In this document: piece by piece, positions 54,744-62,929 of the stretch | Position numbering within the stretch: the first letter of the stretch is position 1 | Layout: the number at the start of each line of letters is the position of its first letter | DNA from: Polyangiaceae bacterium | GTDB taxonomy: Bacteria > Myxococcota_A > Polyangia > Polyangiales > Polyangiaceae | Assembly (NCBI GenBank): GCA_016719945.1 | Contig: JADJYE010000003.1 | Coordinates: forward strand, 186,001 to 250,000 | DNA length: 64,000 bases | Direction: 5' to 3' | Made by a program: the position numbers and the translations under genes | The notes under the pieces: model-generated | Database searches by the model: none | Told to the model about the DNA's origin: nothing | Seen by the model: only the letters and a program-made list of their open reading frames with translations

Positions 54744-56206
54744 GCCGCGCCGCCGCCCTCGCGCTCGCCCTCAGCGCCGCGTCCGGGCTCGCGCTGCTTT
54801 CGGCGGCGTGTGAGCCCGAGCTGGGGGACGTGCCGGCGACGTGTCCCAACGGCACCTGCCCCGAGGGCTACGAGTGCATCCACGGGGTCTGCGCTCGGCC
54901 CGGCACGTCGATCCCGATCACGGTCGAGGCCACAGACTTCCTGCGTGCCAACGATCTGATCGTCGTCCCGCAAGAGGGCTCGGTGCTCGTCCTCTGGGAG
55001 ACGTATGCGTACTCCACCGAAGGACAGTCCATCCGCGCGCGCCGCCTCTTCGCCGATGGGTCGGTGAGCGAGCCGATGGTCCTCGAGGACACGTGGGTCG
55101 CCGCCGAGGCGGGCCTCGAGCCCTTCTTCGACGTGCTCAGCGTCTCGGACACGAGCGCGCTCCTCGCCCTCACCTCGGGCACGATCGACGACGCCCCGGA
55201 GCCGCGCCTGCGCGTCTTTCACGTGTCGCTCCCCGCGAGCGGCGAAGAAGCCTCGGGCGTCGTCACGGTCCCCGCCTGGGAAGACGAGGTCCGCATGCCC
55301 ACGCTCGGCTATGGCGGCGTCTCACGTCCTCATTTCGTGAGACGAGACGACTCGCGCATCTCGCTCGGGTATTTCCAGTCGCGCGCCATTGCCTCCGACG
55401 TCCCCAGCGAGGGCGGCGGAGGGGCAGCGGGCGGTGGCGGCGCCGGGCAAGGCGGCGGCGCGGAGGGTGGGGCAGGGGGTGGCCTCCCCGACGCCGGCGT
55501 CACGCTCGGCGAGCTCGCCGTGTTCGAGCTCGACGCCCAAGGTGAGGTGGTCGTCGCGCCGCAGCCTTGCGGCCCTGACGAGACCTGCTGCGTCGCCAGC
55601 GCGTGCACGCAGGCGCGAGCCGATCGCACCCTCGCCGTCGGCGTCGTCGGGGGCTATGCGACGGAGTCTGCCATGACCTGGGTGCTCGACGACGAGCGGC
55701 CGAGCGTCCTCGTCGTCCCCGACGCCGCGCCCGAGCCGCTCGAGGCGCCGCTGCCGAACCTGTGTGTTCCCGTGGGCGTCATCCCCGGCTCTGCAGGCGA
55801 GGAGGGGCTGCTGGTGCTGGTCCCCTCGGAGCGCACCGGAGAGAAGCTGCCCACCGATCCGGTCGAGGGCCCCGCCATGGTCCAGCTGCGGACGCTTTCT
55901 GGCTCCGAGGATCTCGTCGAGCTGCCGATCATGCACGACAGCCCACGCCCCGCGACGCTGCTCGCGAGCCCCGAGAGCCTGCTCGTGGCGACGCCGGGCC
56001 GGAGCGCCGACGCCGCGACGCTGCTCGTCTACCGGGTCGACCTCTCCGCGCGCGCCTACGATCTGCTCGCGGAGATCCCGCGCTTGTCCTCGCAGACCGT
56101 CGGGGTCGTGCGCATCGTCGCGGCGGCCGGCAAGCTGTTCGTCGTCTGGCTCGACGAGGGCGACGAGACGGTCACCATCCGCGCGGCGATCCTCGAAGGG
56201 CTCTGA
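54740..56206 (+). CDS. Lipoprotein with Cys-rich N-terminal motif, member 2 of a tandem pair
   Basis: A 488-aa lipoprotein, GTG start overlapping the stop of member 1. The signal peptide (LALALSAASGLALLSAAC) leads to CEPELGDVPATCPNGTCPEG and YECIHGVCARPG, closely matching the N-terminus of member 1. The rest is beta-rich (GSVLVLWETYAYSTEG, RRLFADGSVSEPMVLED, SLLVATPGRSADAATLLVYR) and contains a Gly-rich insertion (GGGGAAGGGGAGQGGGAEGG). Tandem duplication of an ancestral gene is likely. Function unknown. Confidence 0.78.
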   Translation: MSRAAALALALSAASGLALLSAACEPELGDVPATCPNGTCPEGYECIHGVCARPGTSIPITVEATDFLRANDLIVVPQEGSVLVLWETYAYSTEGQSIRARRLFADGSVSEPMVLEDTWVAAEAGLEPFFDVLSVSDTSALLALTSGTIDDAPEPRLRVFHVSLPASGEEASGVVTVPAWEDEVRMPTLGYGGVSRPHFVRRDDSRISLGYFQSRAIASDVPSEGGGGAAGGGGAGQGGGAEGGAGGGLPDAGVTLGELAVFELDAQGEVVVAPQPCGPDETCCVASACTQARADRTLAVGVVGGYATESAMTWVLDDERPSVLVVPDAAPEPLEAPLPNLCVPVGVIPGSAGEEGLLVLVPSERTGEKLPTDPVEGPAMVQLRTLSGSEDLVELPIMHDSPRPATLLASPESLLVATPGRSADAATLLVYRVDLSARAYDLLAEIPRLSSQTVGVVRIVAAAGKLFVVWLDEGDETVTIRAAILEGL

Positions 56207-56268
56207 GCCCGGCTCGGGCGCCACGACACGACGACGAAGGCGGCGCGCCTGCCCACCCGCGCCCCCAC

Positions 56269-56297
56269 CGGACACCGCGCGCGACCGCGGGTATAGT
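56269..56297 (+). promoter_or_regulatory. Candidate promoter with -10 element next to the start codon
   Basis: CGGACA (56269-56274) and TATAGT (56292-56297) have a 17-bp spacer. The -10 ends only 9 nt before the ATG at 56307, so transcription would begin within about 3 nt of the start codon (leaderless mRNA). The -35 is a 4 of 6 match. Confidence 0.35.
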
Positions 56298-56306
56298 GCA
56301 CCGCGA

Positions 56307-58217
56307 ATGCCTCCGAGCTCGGAGCGATCCAACCAGAGCGGCGAGACGCCCGTGGTCCAAGTCGGACCGCTTCGCTACCACGTCGGTGACGTCATCGCGG
56401 AGAAGTACCGGCTGGCCGAGCTGATGGGCGAAGGCGGCATGGGCTCGGTCTGGCGGGCTCGCAACCTCGCCCTCGACGTCGACGTCGCGGTGAAGCTGGT
56501 CCACAGCGAGCTGCAATCGGACGATTCGACCGCGCGTATCCAGCGCGAGGCCCACGCGGCGGCGAGGCTGGAGCACCCGTCGTCGGTGCGCGTCTTCGAT
56601 CTCGGCACCAGCGAGCTCGGAGACCCCTTCATCGTCATGGAGCTGCTGCGCGGCGAGAGCCTGCGCGAGGTGTTCGATCGCAGGGGCAAGCTCCCGGAAT
56701 CGGAGCTCGTCGCGCTGCTGCTGCCGGTCGCGAGCGCGCTCGCGGCCGCCCACCAGCGGGGCGTCGTGCATCGAGATCTGAAGCCCGAGAACATCGTCAT
56801 CGTCGATCAAGAGGGGGCGAGCATCCCGAAGGTCGTCGACTTCGGGATCGCCAAGGTGACCTCCTCGACGCCCAGGCGCGGCGCGACGACCGACGGGACC
56901 ATCATCGGCAGCCCCGACTACATGTCCCCCGAGCAAGCGCGCGGGGAGATCGACAAGGTCGACGCGCGCAGCGATGTCTGGTCCTTCGGCGTCGTGCTCT
57001 ATGAGGGGCTCTCGGGTGAGCGCCCCTTCCAGGAGGCCCACCCGCTCGCGCAGATCCGCGCCGTCATCGAGCGGGACGTCCCGAGCCTCGAGGCGGTCGG
57101 GGGGATCGATCCGAAGCTCGCGACGATCGTCAGCCGAGCCCTCTCCAAGGACGCCGCCGCGCGGTACCCGGACATGCGAGCCTTCGGCCGGGCGATCGCC
57201 GATTGGGCGCTCGCCAACGACCTCGAGACCGACGTGACGGGCACCTCCATCGCCGCCCATTGGTCCAGCGGGTCGCGCGCCTCACTTACCGCCGAGTCCC
57301 ACGCGCTGCCCGCGCCGTCCCCTCCCTCGACCGCGAAGCGCACGCCGCGCGAGGAGCCCGCCGTGTGGTCGCCGCCGGGACGCGCATCGAGGCGAGCGAT
57401 GCTCCCGGCGGTCGCCATTGGCTTCGTGGCTCTCGGGGTCCTGGGTGGCGTGGCGCTCTATTGGGGTGGGCTGCTCGGCGGGGGGCCAAGCGCGACCCTC
57501 ACGGCCACGGCCACCTCCTCGGCCCCGCTCGAATCGTCCGCTCCCATCTTCCCCGCTGCGTCGACGCCGAGCGCGCCGAGCGCCGCTATGGCCTCCGCGC
57601 CGGTCACGACGGCGCCGCTCACGGCGGCGCCGCTCACGACGGGGTCCGTCCCCACGGCGAGCGCGACGACGACCGCGAGCGCTCAGGCCTCTGCCGCGCC
57701 CAGCGCGCCCGCCCGCTCCGCCGGGGCCTGTGTCGTCGCCCTCTTCCCCGCAGACGCCTTCCAGCCCAACGCGGCGCTCGACAAGGCCTGCACCGAGACC
57801 GATCCGCGGCGGGGCGCCGCGCTGATCCATGGAGAGATCGCGCGGCGCGGTCTGATCCAGCGCACGACGACCGAGGCCATGCACGAGTGGGCGCTCCTGT
57901 CGTGGTACGAGCTGGCCGCCTTCGCAATGGTGCGAGGCGAGTGCTGCCCCGAGCCGCTCGCGGCGGCGGCGCTTCCGCCCTCGGTCGGCACCTGCCCCGC
58001 GCTCGGGCCCGCGCTCGACGCGCTGTCCGCGGCGACCCGCGCGCGCGAGGGGTTCGACGCAGCCATTGCGAGCTTCCGAACCTCCGCGCTGTGCATCGAG
58101 CGCGGGCACCGCATCAACACCAGCCTGCCGAGCCCCTACTCTTACACAGGCCCACCCGGAAGCGGCGCCGAGTCCGCGCTCAAGCGGATGATCGCGCGGC
58201 TGCCGGCGAAGCCGTAG
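56307..58217 (+). CDS. Transmembrane Ser/Thr protein kinase
   Basis: A 636-aa kinase. The cytoplasmic catalytic domain is at about 34-295: MGEGGMGSVWRARN, VAVKLVHS, HRDLKPENIVIV, DFGIAK, DYMSPEQARG. After a Ser/Pro linker comes one transmembrane helix (MLPAVAIGFVALGVLGGVAL, about 365-390), then an Ala/Ser/Thr/Pro-rich outside stalk of about 80 residues. A C-terminal domain of about 160 residues follows with several Cys (GACVVALFPADAFQ, RGECCPEPLAAAALP, ALCIERGHR). The Cys-rich outer domain is the probable sensor. It begins 100 bp after the lipoprotein pair and has its own candidate promoter. Confidence 0.9.
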   Translation: MPPSSERSNQSGETPVVQVGPLRYHVGDVIAEKYRLAELMGEGGMGSVWRARNLALDVDVAVKLVHSELQSDDSTARIQREAHAAARLEHPSSVRVFDLGTSELGDPFIVMELLRGESLREVFDRRGKLPESELVALLLPVASALAAAHQRGVVHRDLKPENIVIVDQEGASIPKVVDFGIAKVTSSTPRRGATTDGTIIGSPDYMSPEQARGEIDKVDARSDVWSFGVVLYEGLSGERPFQEAHPLAQIRAVIERDVPSLEAVGGIDPKLATIVSRALSKDAAARYPDMRAFGRAIADWALANDLETDVTGTSIAAHWSSGSRASLTAESHALPAPSPPSTAKRTPREEPAVWSPPGRASRRAMLPAVAIGFVALGVLGGVALYWGGLLGGGPSATLTATATSSAPLESSAPIFPAASTPSAPSAAMASAPVTTAPLTAAPLTTGSVPTASATTTASAQASAAPSAPARSAGACVVALFPADAFQPNAALDKACTETDPRRGAALIHGEIARRGLIQRTTTEAMHEWALLSWYELAAFAMVRGECCPEPLAAAALPPSVGTCPALGPALDALSAATRAREGFDAAIASFRTSALCIERGHRINTSLPSPYSYTGPPGSGAESALKRMIARLPAKP

Positions 58218-58248
58218 CGACGACCCGGCTCGCGCGCGGAGGGAGCCC

Positions 58249-61200
58249 CTACGACGCCGACCGCGCCGCGGGGGCCACCGCCGTCCCGCGGCTCCCGAAG
58301 CGCGCGAACAGCGCGGGAATGACCAGCAGGTTGAGCAGGGTGCTCGACGAGAGCCCGCCCAGGATGACCGCCGCCATGGGCGCCTGGATCTCGTTCCCCG
58401 GCTCCCCGGTCGCGAGCACGATCGGGATCAGCGCGATCGCGGCCGTCAGCGCCGTCATGAGGATGGGCACCAGCCGGTTGAGGCTGCCCTGCAGCACCGC
58501 CTCGTGCCTGGATTGCCCCTCCTCCAGCAGCTGCCGGTAATGGGTCACCATCATGATGCCGTTGCGGGTCGCGATCCCGAAGAGCGTGATGAAGCCAACC
58601 AGGGAGGCGACGCTCAAGACCCCGCCGCCCAGGTAGACGGCGACGGCCCCTCCGACCAACGCGAGCGGCAGGTTGAAGAGGACGATCAGCGCGTCGCGCC
58701 AGCTCTTGAAGGCGGCGTACAGGAGCAGCACGATCCCGAGGACCGCCACCCCTGAGAGCAAGACGATCGTCCGGCTGGCGGAGGCCTCGCTTTCGAACTG
58801 GCCGCCTAGCTCCGTGCGATAGCCCGGCGGCAACGCGACCTGCTCCTTCGTCGCGCGCAGCACGTCCTCCGCGGCGCCGCGGATATCTCGCCCCGTCACG
58901 TTGGCGGTCACGATGATCCGGCGCTGGCCCTTCTCGTGGTTGATCAGGTTCGGCCCCAGCGTCTTGTCGATCTGGGCGATCGCCCCGAGCTCGGTGAAGC
59001 GCTCCCCGTCGGCGTCGATCGGGATGCTCGCCAGGCGATCGGGCGTCGAGCCGTATTCAGCCGGCAGGCGCGCCAAGACGTCGTAGACCCGGCCACGCTC
59101 GTAGTAGGTGCCGACCTTGGTCCCGACGAGCGCCGTCTCGACGAAGCTCGAGATGTCCCCAGGCGTCTTTCCGAAGGAGGCCGCCTCGGTCGCCCGCGGG
59201 AGGATGACGATCTCCGGGATCTCGGTCTGCTGCTCCACGGTGACGTCGACCACGCCGGGGACCGCCTTCATGGCCACCTCGGCCTGACGCGCGAGGGTGC
59301 GCAGCTGGTCGAGGTCGTCTCCGTAGATCTTGAACGCGAGGCTCGCCCGCACACCGCTGACTAGGTGCTCGATACGGTGGCTGATGGGCTGTCCGACGGT
59401 CACCGCCAGCCCAGGGATGCTGGCCGACTCGGTTCGGATTTGCTCCAGCAGCTCTTCGCGGTCGCGCCCCTCGAGATCCAGCCCCACCTCGAGCTCGGAG
59501 AAGTTCACGTCGAGCGCGTGCTCGTCGCGCTCGGCGCGGCCGGTGCTTCGAATCACCGACGTGACGGCTGGGTGCTCGACCAGGTACCGCTCGAGCCGGC
59601 CCACGATCGCGTTGGACGTCTCGAGCGAGGTGCCCGGCGCCGTCGCGGCCGCGATGTTGAGGGAGCCTTCGTTGAACTCCGGGAGGAAGCTGCGGCCGAA
59701 GAAGGTCAGCGAGACGACCGCGGCGGCGGCGCCAGCGAGGGACACCATCCCGATGAGCGTCGGCGCTCGGAGCGTTCCTCGGACCACCGGCCCGTAGGCC
59801 CACTTCAACCCGCGGACCAGCGGGCTCTCGCGCGTCGCGTGGTGCGCGGCCTTGCCGCGCCCCAGCAGGACCAGGCACAGGACCGGCGTGACCGTCAGCG
59901 CGACCAACAGCGAGGCCGCGATGCTCGTCACGTAGGCGACCCCCAGCGGCTGGAGCAGCCGGCCCTCGATGCCCGAGAGGAAGAACAGGGGTGTGAAGAC
60001 CAGCACGATGATCAGCGTGGCGAACACGACCGAGCCGCGGATCTCCTTCGACGCTGCGAGCACGACGTCGAAGATGGGGCGCCGATCGGCCTCCGGCAGC
60101 AGCGCGTTCTCGCGCAGACGCCGGTGCACGTTCTCGACATCGACGATCGCGTCGTCGACCAGCTCGCCGATGGCGATCGCGAACCCGCCGAGCGTCATGG
60201 TGTTGATCGACGCGCCGTAGAGGTGAAGCACCGCGAGGCCTGCCGCGAGCGAGAGCGGGAGCGCGAGCAGCGAGATGAGCGTCGTCCTCCAGCTGAGGAG
60301 GAACATCGCCAGGACGATGGTGACCAGGATCGCCCCATCGCGCAGGACCATCCCCACGTTGTCGACCGCGACGCGGATGAAGTCGGCCTGGCGGAAACCC
60401 TTGCGATAGAGCGAGACGCCCTCGGGCAGCGTGGACGACAGCTCGTCCATCGCGAGGTCGACGCGCGCGGTGACGTCGAGCGTATTGGCTTGGGGTTGCT
60501 TCTGCACCTTGAGCACCACGGCCGGTCGCCCACCTACGGCGGCGTCTCCGCGGCGAGGGCCAGCGGCGAGGGAGACCGTCGCCACGTCTCCCACGGTGAT
60601 GGGGACCCCGTGACGCTCTCCCACCCGCGTGGCGCGGATATCGTCGACCGAGCGGGCCTGCCCGACCCCACGCACGAGGTACTCCTGTCCACCGACCGAG
60701 ACGAACCCACCGGGGGCGCTCCCAATGGCAGAGCGTAGGATCTCGAGCACGTGGTCGACGGCCAGCTTGTGCTCCGAGAGCGCGAGCGGGTCGAGCACCA
60801 CCTCGACGCGCCGCACGGCGCCGCCGATGGGGACGACCTGAGCGATCCCCTCCACCGCGAGCAGGCGCCTGCGCACCGACCACTCGGCGATCTCGCGTAG
60901 CTCACCGTCGTCGACGCCCCCGTCGCTCTGGACGCCGACGAACATGATCTCGCCCATGACGCTCGACGCGGGAGCGAGCACCGGGTCGATCCCCTCGGGC
61001 AGGCCGCTGCGCGCGGTCGCCAGCTTCTCGGTGACGACCTGGCGCGCCTGCGTCGTGGTCATGTCCCATTCGAACTCGGCCCACACCAAGGAGATGCCCA
61101 CGGCGGAGCTCGAGCGGACGCGCCTCAGCCCCGGGCTCCCTTGGAGCGCCTGCTCGATGGGGAACGTGACGAGGCGCTCTACCTCCTCCGGGGCGAGCGC

Positions 61201-61362
61201 GTTCGCCTCGGTCACGATCGTCACGGACGGGGCGGACAGCTCCGGCAACACATCGACCGGCATCGTGCGGGCCGCGTAGACCCCGTACCCGAGCAGGACG
61301 AGGGCCGCGGCCAGCACCAGCCAGACGTTTCGAAGGCTCGCCTTGATGAGTGCGTCGAACAC
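58249..61362 (-). CDS. Heavy-metal efflux RND permease (CusA/CzcA family)
   Basis: A 1037-aa inner-membrane proton/metal antiporter, GTG start with GGAG 6 nt upstream. The family features are the N-terminal helix (VWLVLAAALVLLGYGVYAA), PEEVERLVTFPIEQALQG, and two sets of six transmembrane helices with large periplasmic loops. In helix 4 the usual DFGxxVDGAVxxVEN reads AIGELVDDAIVDVENVHRR, found in a CusA/CzcA subgroup whose metal is uncertain. Cu/Ag, Zn/Co/Cd or Ni cannot be separated from this alone. Third gene of an efflux operon. Confidence 0.92.
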   Translation of the reverse strand: MFDALIKASLRNVWLVLAAALVLLGYGVYAARTMPVDVLPELSAPSVTIVTEANALAPEEVERLVTFPIEQALQGSPGLRRVRSSSAVGISLVWAEFEWDMTTTQARQVVTEKLATARSGLPEGIDPVLAPASSVMGEIMFVGVQSDGGVDDGELREIAEWSVRRRLLAVEGIAQVVPIGGAVRRVEVVLDPLALSEHKLAVDHVLEILRSAIGSAPGGFVSVGGQEYLVRGVGQARSVDDIRATRVGERHGVPITVGDVATVSLAAGPRRGDAAVGGRPAVVLKVQKQPQANTLDVTARVDLAMDELSSTLPEGVSLYRKGFRQADFIRVAVDNVGMVLRDGAILVTIVLAMFLLSWRTTLISLLALPLSLAAGLAVLHLYGASINTMTLGGFAIAIGELVDDAIVDVENVHRRLRENALLPEADRRPIFDVVLAASKEIRGSVVFATLIIVLVFTPLFFLSGIEGRLLQPLGVAYVTSIAASLLVALTVTPVLCLVLLGRGKAAHHATRESPLVRGLKWAYGPVVRGTLRAPTLIGMVSLAGAAAAVVSLTFFGRSFLPEFNEGSLNIAAATAPGTSLETSNAIVGRLERYLVEHPAVTSVIRSTGRAERDEHALDVNFSELEVGLDLEGRDREELLEQIRTESASIPGLAVTVGQPISHRIEHLVSGVRASLAFKIYGDDLDQLRTLARQAEVAMKAVPGVVDVTVEQQTEIPEIVILPRATEAASFGKTPGDISSFVETALVGTKVGTYYERGRVYDVLARLPAEYGSTPDRLASIPIDADGERFTELGAIAQIDKTLGPNLINHEKGQRRIIVTANVTGRDIRGAAEDVLRATKEQVALPPGYRTELGGQFESEASASRTIVLLSGVAVLGIVLLLYAAFKSWRDALIVLFNLPLALVGGAVAVYLGGGVLSVASLVGFITLFGIATRNGIMMVTHYRQLLEEGQSRHEAVLQGSLNRLVPILMTALTAAIALIPIVLATGEPGNEIQAPMAAVILGGLSSSTLLNLLVIPALFARFGSRGTAVAPAARSAS

Positions 61363-61372
61363 GTCTCGCTCC

Positions 61373-62929
61373 TCAGTGGCGGTGGGACTCGACGGTCCCC
61401 ATGACCGCCGCGAGGTGGATATCGAAGCCCCCGACCGTCACGACACGCTCTCGCTGCTCGACCCCTCGCAGCACGGGGATGAAGCCGAGGTCCTCCGGAC
61501 CGACCGTGACGGGGCGCTTCTCGAAGTGCTCGCCGTCGATCTGCACGAACACGTACGGGCGCGTGTCGATCTCGACCACCGCGCCGCGCGGCACGACGGT
61601 CCGCGGCTCCGCCGCCCCGAAGCGCGCCACTAGCACCACCGACGCCCCGACCCGAAGCTCCGGCGGGAACGCCTCGGTCTTCGGGCCGAGATCGACGAGC
61701 CAGGTGCCCACTCGGGTCGACGGATCGATCGTCGGGCTCGGGGAGAGGAATTTCGCGCCGAGCGGCCCGAGGTCGACCGGCGCCTGCGCCTGGGCGCGAA
61801 CCGTCGCAGGCTCGGCCGCGTCGAAGGGGCCGCGCGCGAACGTGCGAGCCCGCACCCACAGGCTCTTGTCACCCCCGAGCCGGACCAAGGGTGCCCCGGA
61901 GGCCACGGTCTCGCCGTTGGTGACGACGACCTCGGCGATCAGCCCCGACATGTCGGCCTTGACCTGGAGGCCTTTCTTGCCGTCCCCGGTGAGCGCGCCA
62001 ATCCGCTGTTGCGCGAGGCGCAGCCGGCTCGACAATAGCTCCGCCTCGTTCTTCAGCTCGATCAGACGCTTCTCGGGCAACAGGCCCTTTTCGACCAGCG
62101 GGGTGACCCGCGCGATCTCGTTGTCGTTTTGCTTCTTCGCGATCGCCGCGTCCTCGACCGCAAACGACAGCCGGCTGAAGTCCTCGTCCACAACGTTCGG
62201 GACGATGATCCCGAGCACGTCGCCCTTCTCCACCTTGAGGCCCACCGTCAGGGCTCGCTTCGCGTCGTGCACGAACCTCCCCCCGGTGGGTGCGCCGATC
62301 GTGAGCTGGTCGCTCCCAGCCGGCTCGACGACTCCTGGCAGCTCGAGCTGGCGACGCACGGGGCGCTCCTCCGCCCACGCCGTGCGGAACGCGATCTTCC
62401 ATTGGGACTCCTTGAGGAAGGTGATGCTCGTGTCAGCCGTCTCCGCGGCGGGGGGCGGATCGGCGGCCAGCACCTCGATCTTCCCGCAGTCCCAGGTGTC
62501 GGTGAGACCCTCGTGCTCGTATTGCATCGCCACGCCGTATTCGCCGACCGGCAGGCCCTCTCCTTCGAACACGAAGATCCCAGGGCGCTTCACCCCGACC
62601 TGGGCGTGCTCGCGCGCGAGCTTGCCCGCGGCGTCTTGGTAACGCACCACGAAGCGCCCCTCGGTCACCGCCTGGAAGTCGGAGAGGCGCGTCACGTGAG
62701 CGTGATACGAGATCGGCTTGTCCTTCACCGGCGGAGGGATCTCCACGAACAGCTCGTAGCGCTCCGTCCACTGGGTGATGCTGATGGGCTCGGGCTCAGG
62801 CGGCTCCTCGGCGTGCGCGCTGCCGTCGGCGTGCGGGTGGCCGTGGCCGTCTTGCTCGTCGTGGTGGTGACATGCCGCCACCCATGCGGTGGCGCTGGCG
62901 ACCCCGAGGATGAATACGAGTCTCGTCAC
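61373..62929 (-). CDS. RND efflux periplasmic adaptor, His-rich lipoprotein (CusB/CzcB family)
   Basis: A 518-aa membrane-fusion protein. The signal peptide has a lipobox (WVAAC), and the mature N-terminus HHHDEQDGHGHPHADGSAHA is a His/Asp cluster suited to bind metal ions. A beta-rich domain of about 100 residues (RYELFVEIPPPVKDKPISYH) follows, then the lipoyl/hairpin core (GGRFVHDAKRALTVGLKVEK, AELLSSRLRLAQQRIGALTG) and barrel (VVPRGAVVEIDTRPYVFVQI). GTG start overlapping the TolC-like gene by 4 nt; the CusA-like gene starts 10 nt downstream. Confidence 0.9.
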   Translation of the reverse strand: MTRLVFILGVASATAWVAACHHHDEQDGHGHPHADGSAHAEEPPEPEPISITQWTERYELFVEIPPPVKDKPISYHAHVTRLSDFQAVTEGRFVVRYQDAAGKLAREHAQVGVKRPGIFVFEGEGLPVGEYGVAMQYEHEGLTDTWDCGKIEVLAADPPPAAETADTSITFLKESQWKIAFRTAWAEERPVRRQLELPGVVEPAGSDQLTIGAPTGGRFVHDAKRALTVGLKVEKGDVLGIIVPNVVDEDFSRLSFAVEDAAIAKKQNDNEIARVTPLVEKGLLPEKRLIELKNEAELLSSRLRLAQQRIGALTGDGKKGLQVKADMSGLIAEVVVTNGETVASGAPLVRLGGDKSLWVRARTFARGPFDAAEPATVRAQAQAPVDLGPLGAKFLSPSPTIDPSTRVGTWLVDLGPKTEAFPPELRVGASVVLVARFGAAEPRTVVPRGAVVEIDTRPYVFVQIDGEHFEKRPVTVGPEDLGFIPVLRGVEQRERVVTVGGFDIHLAAVMGTVESHRH

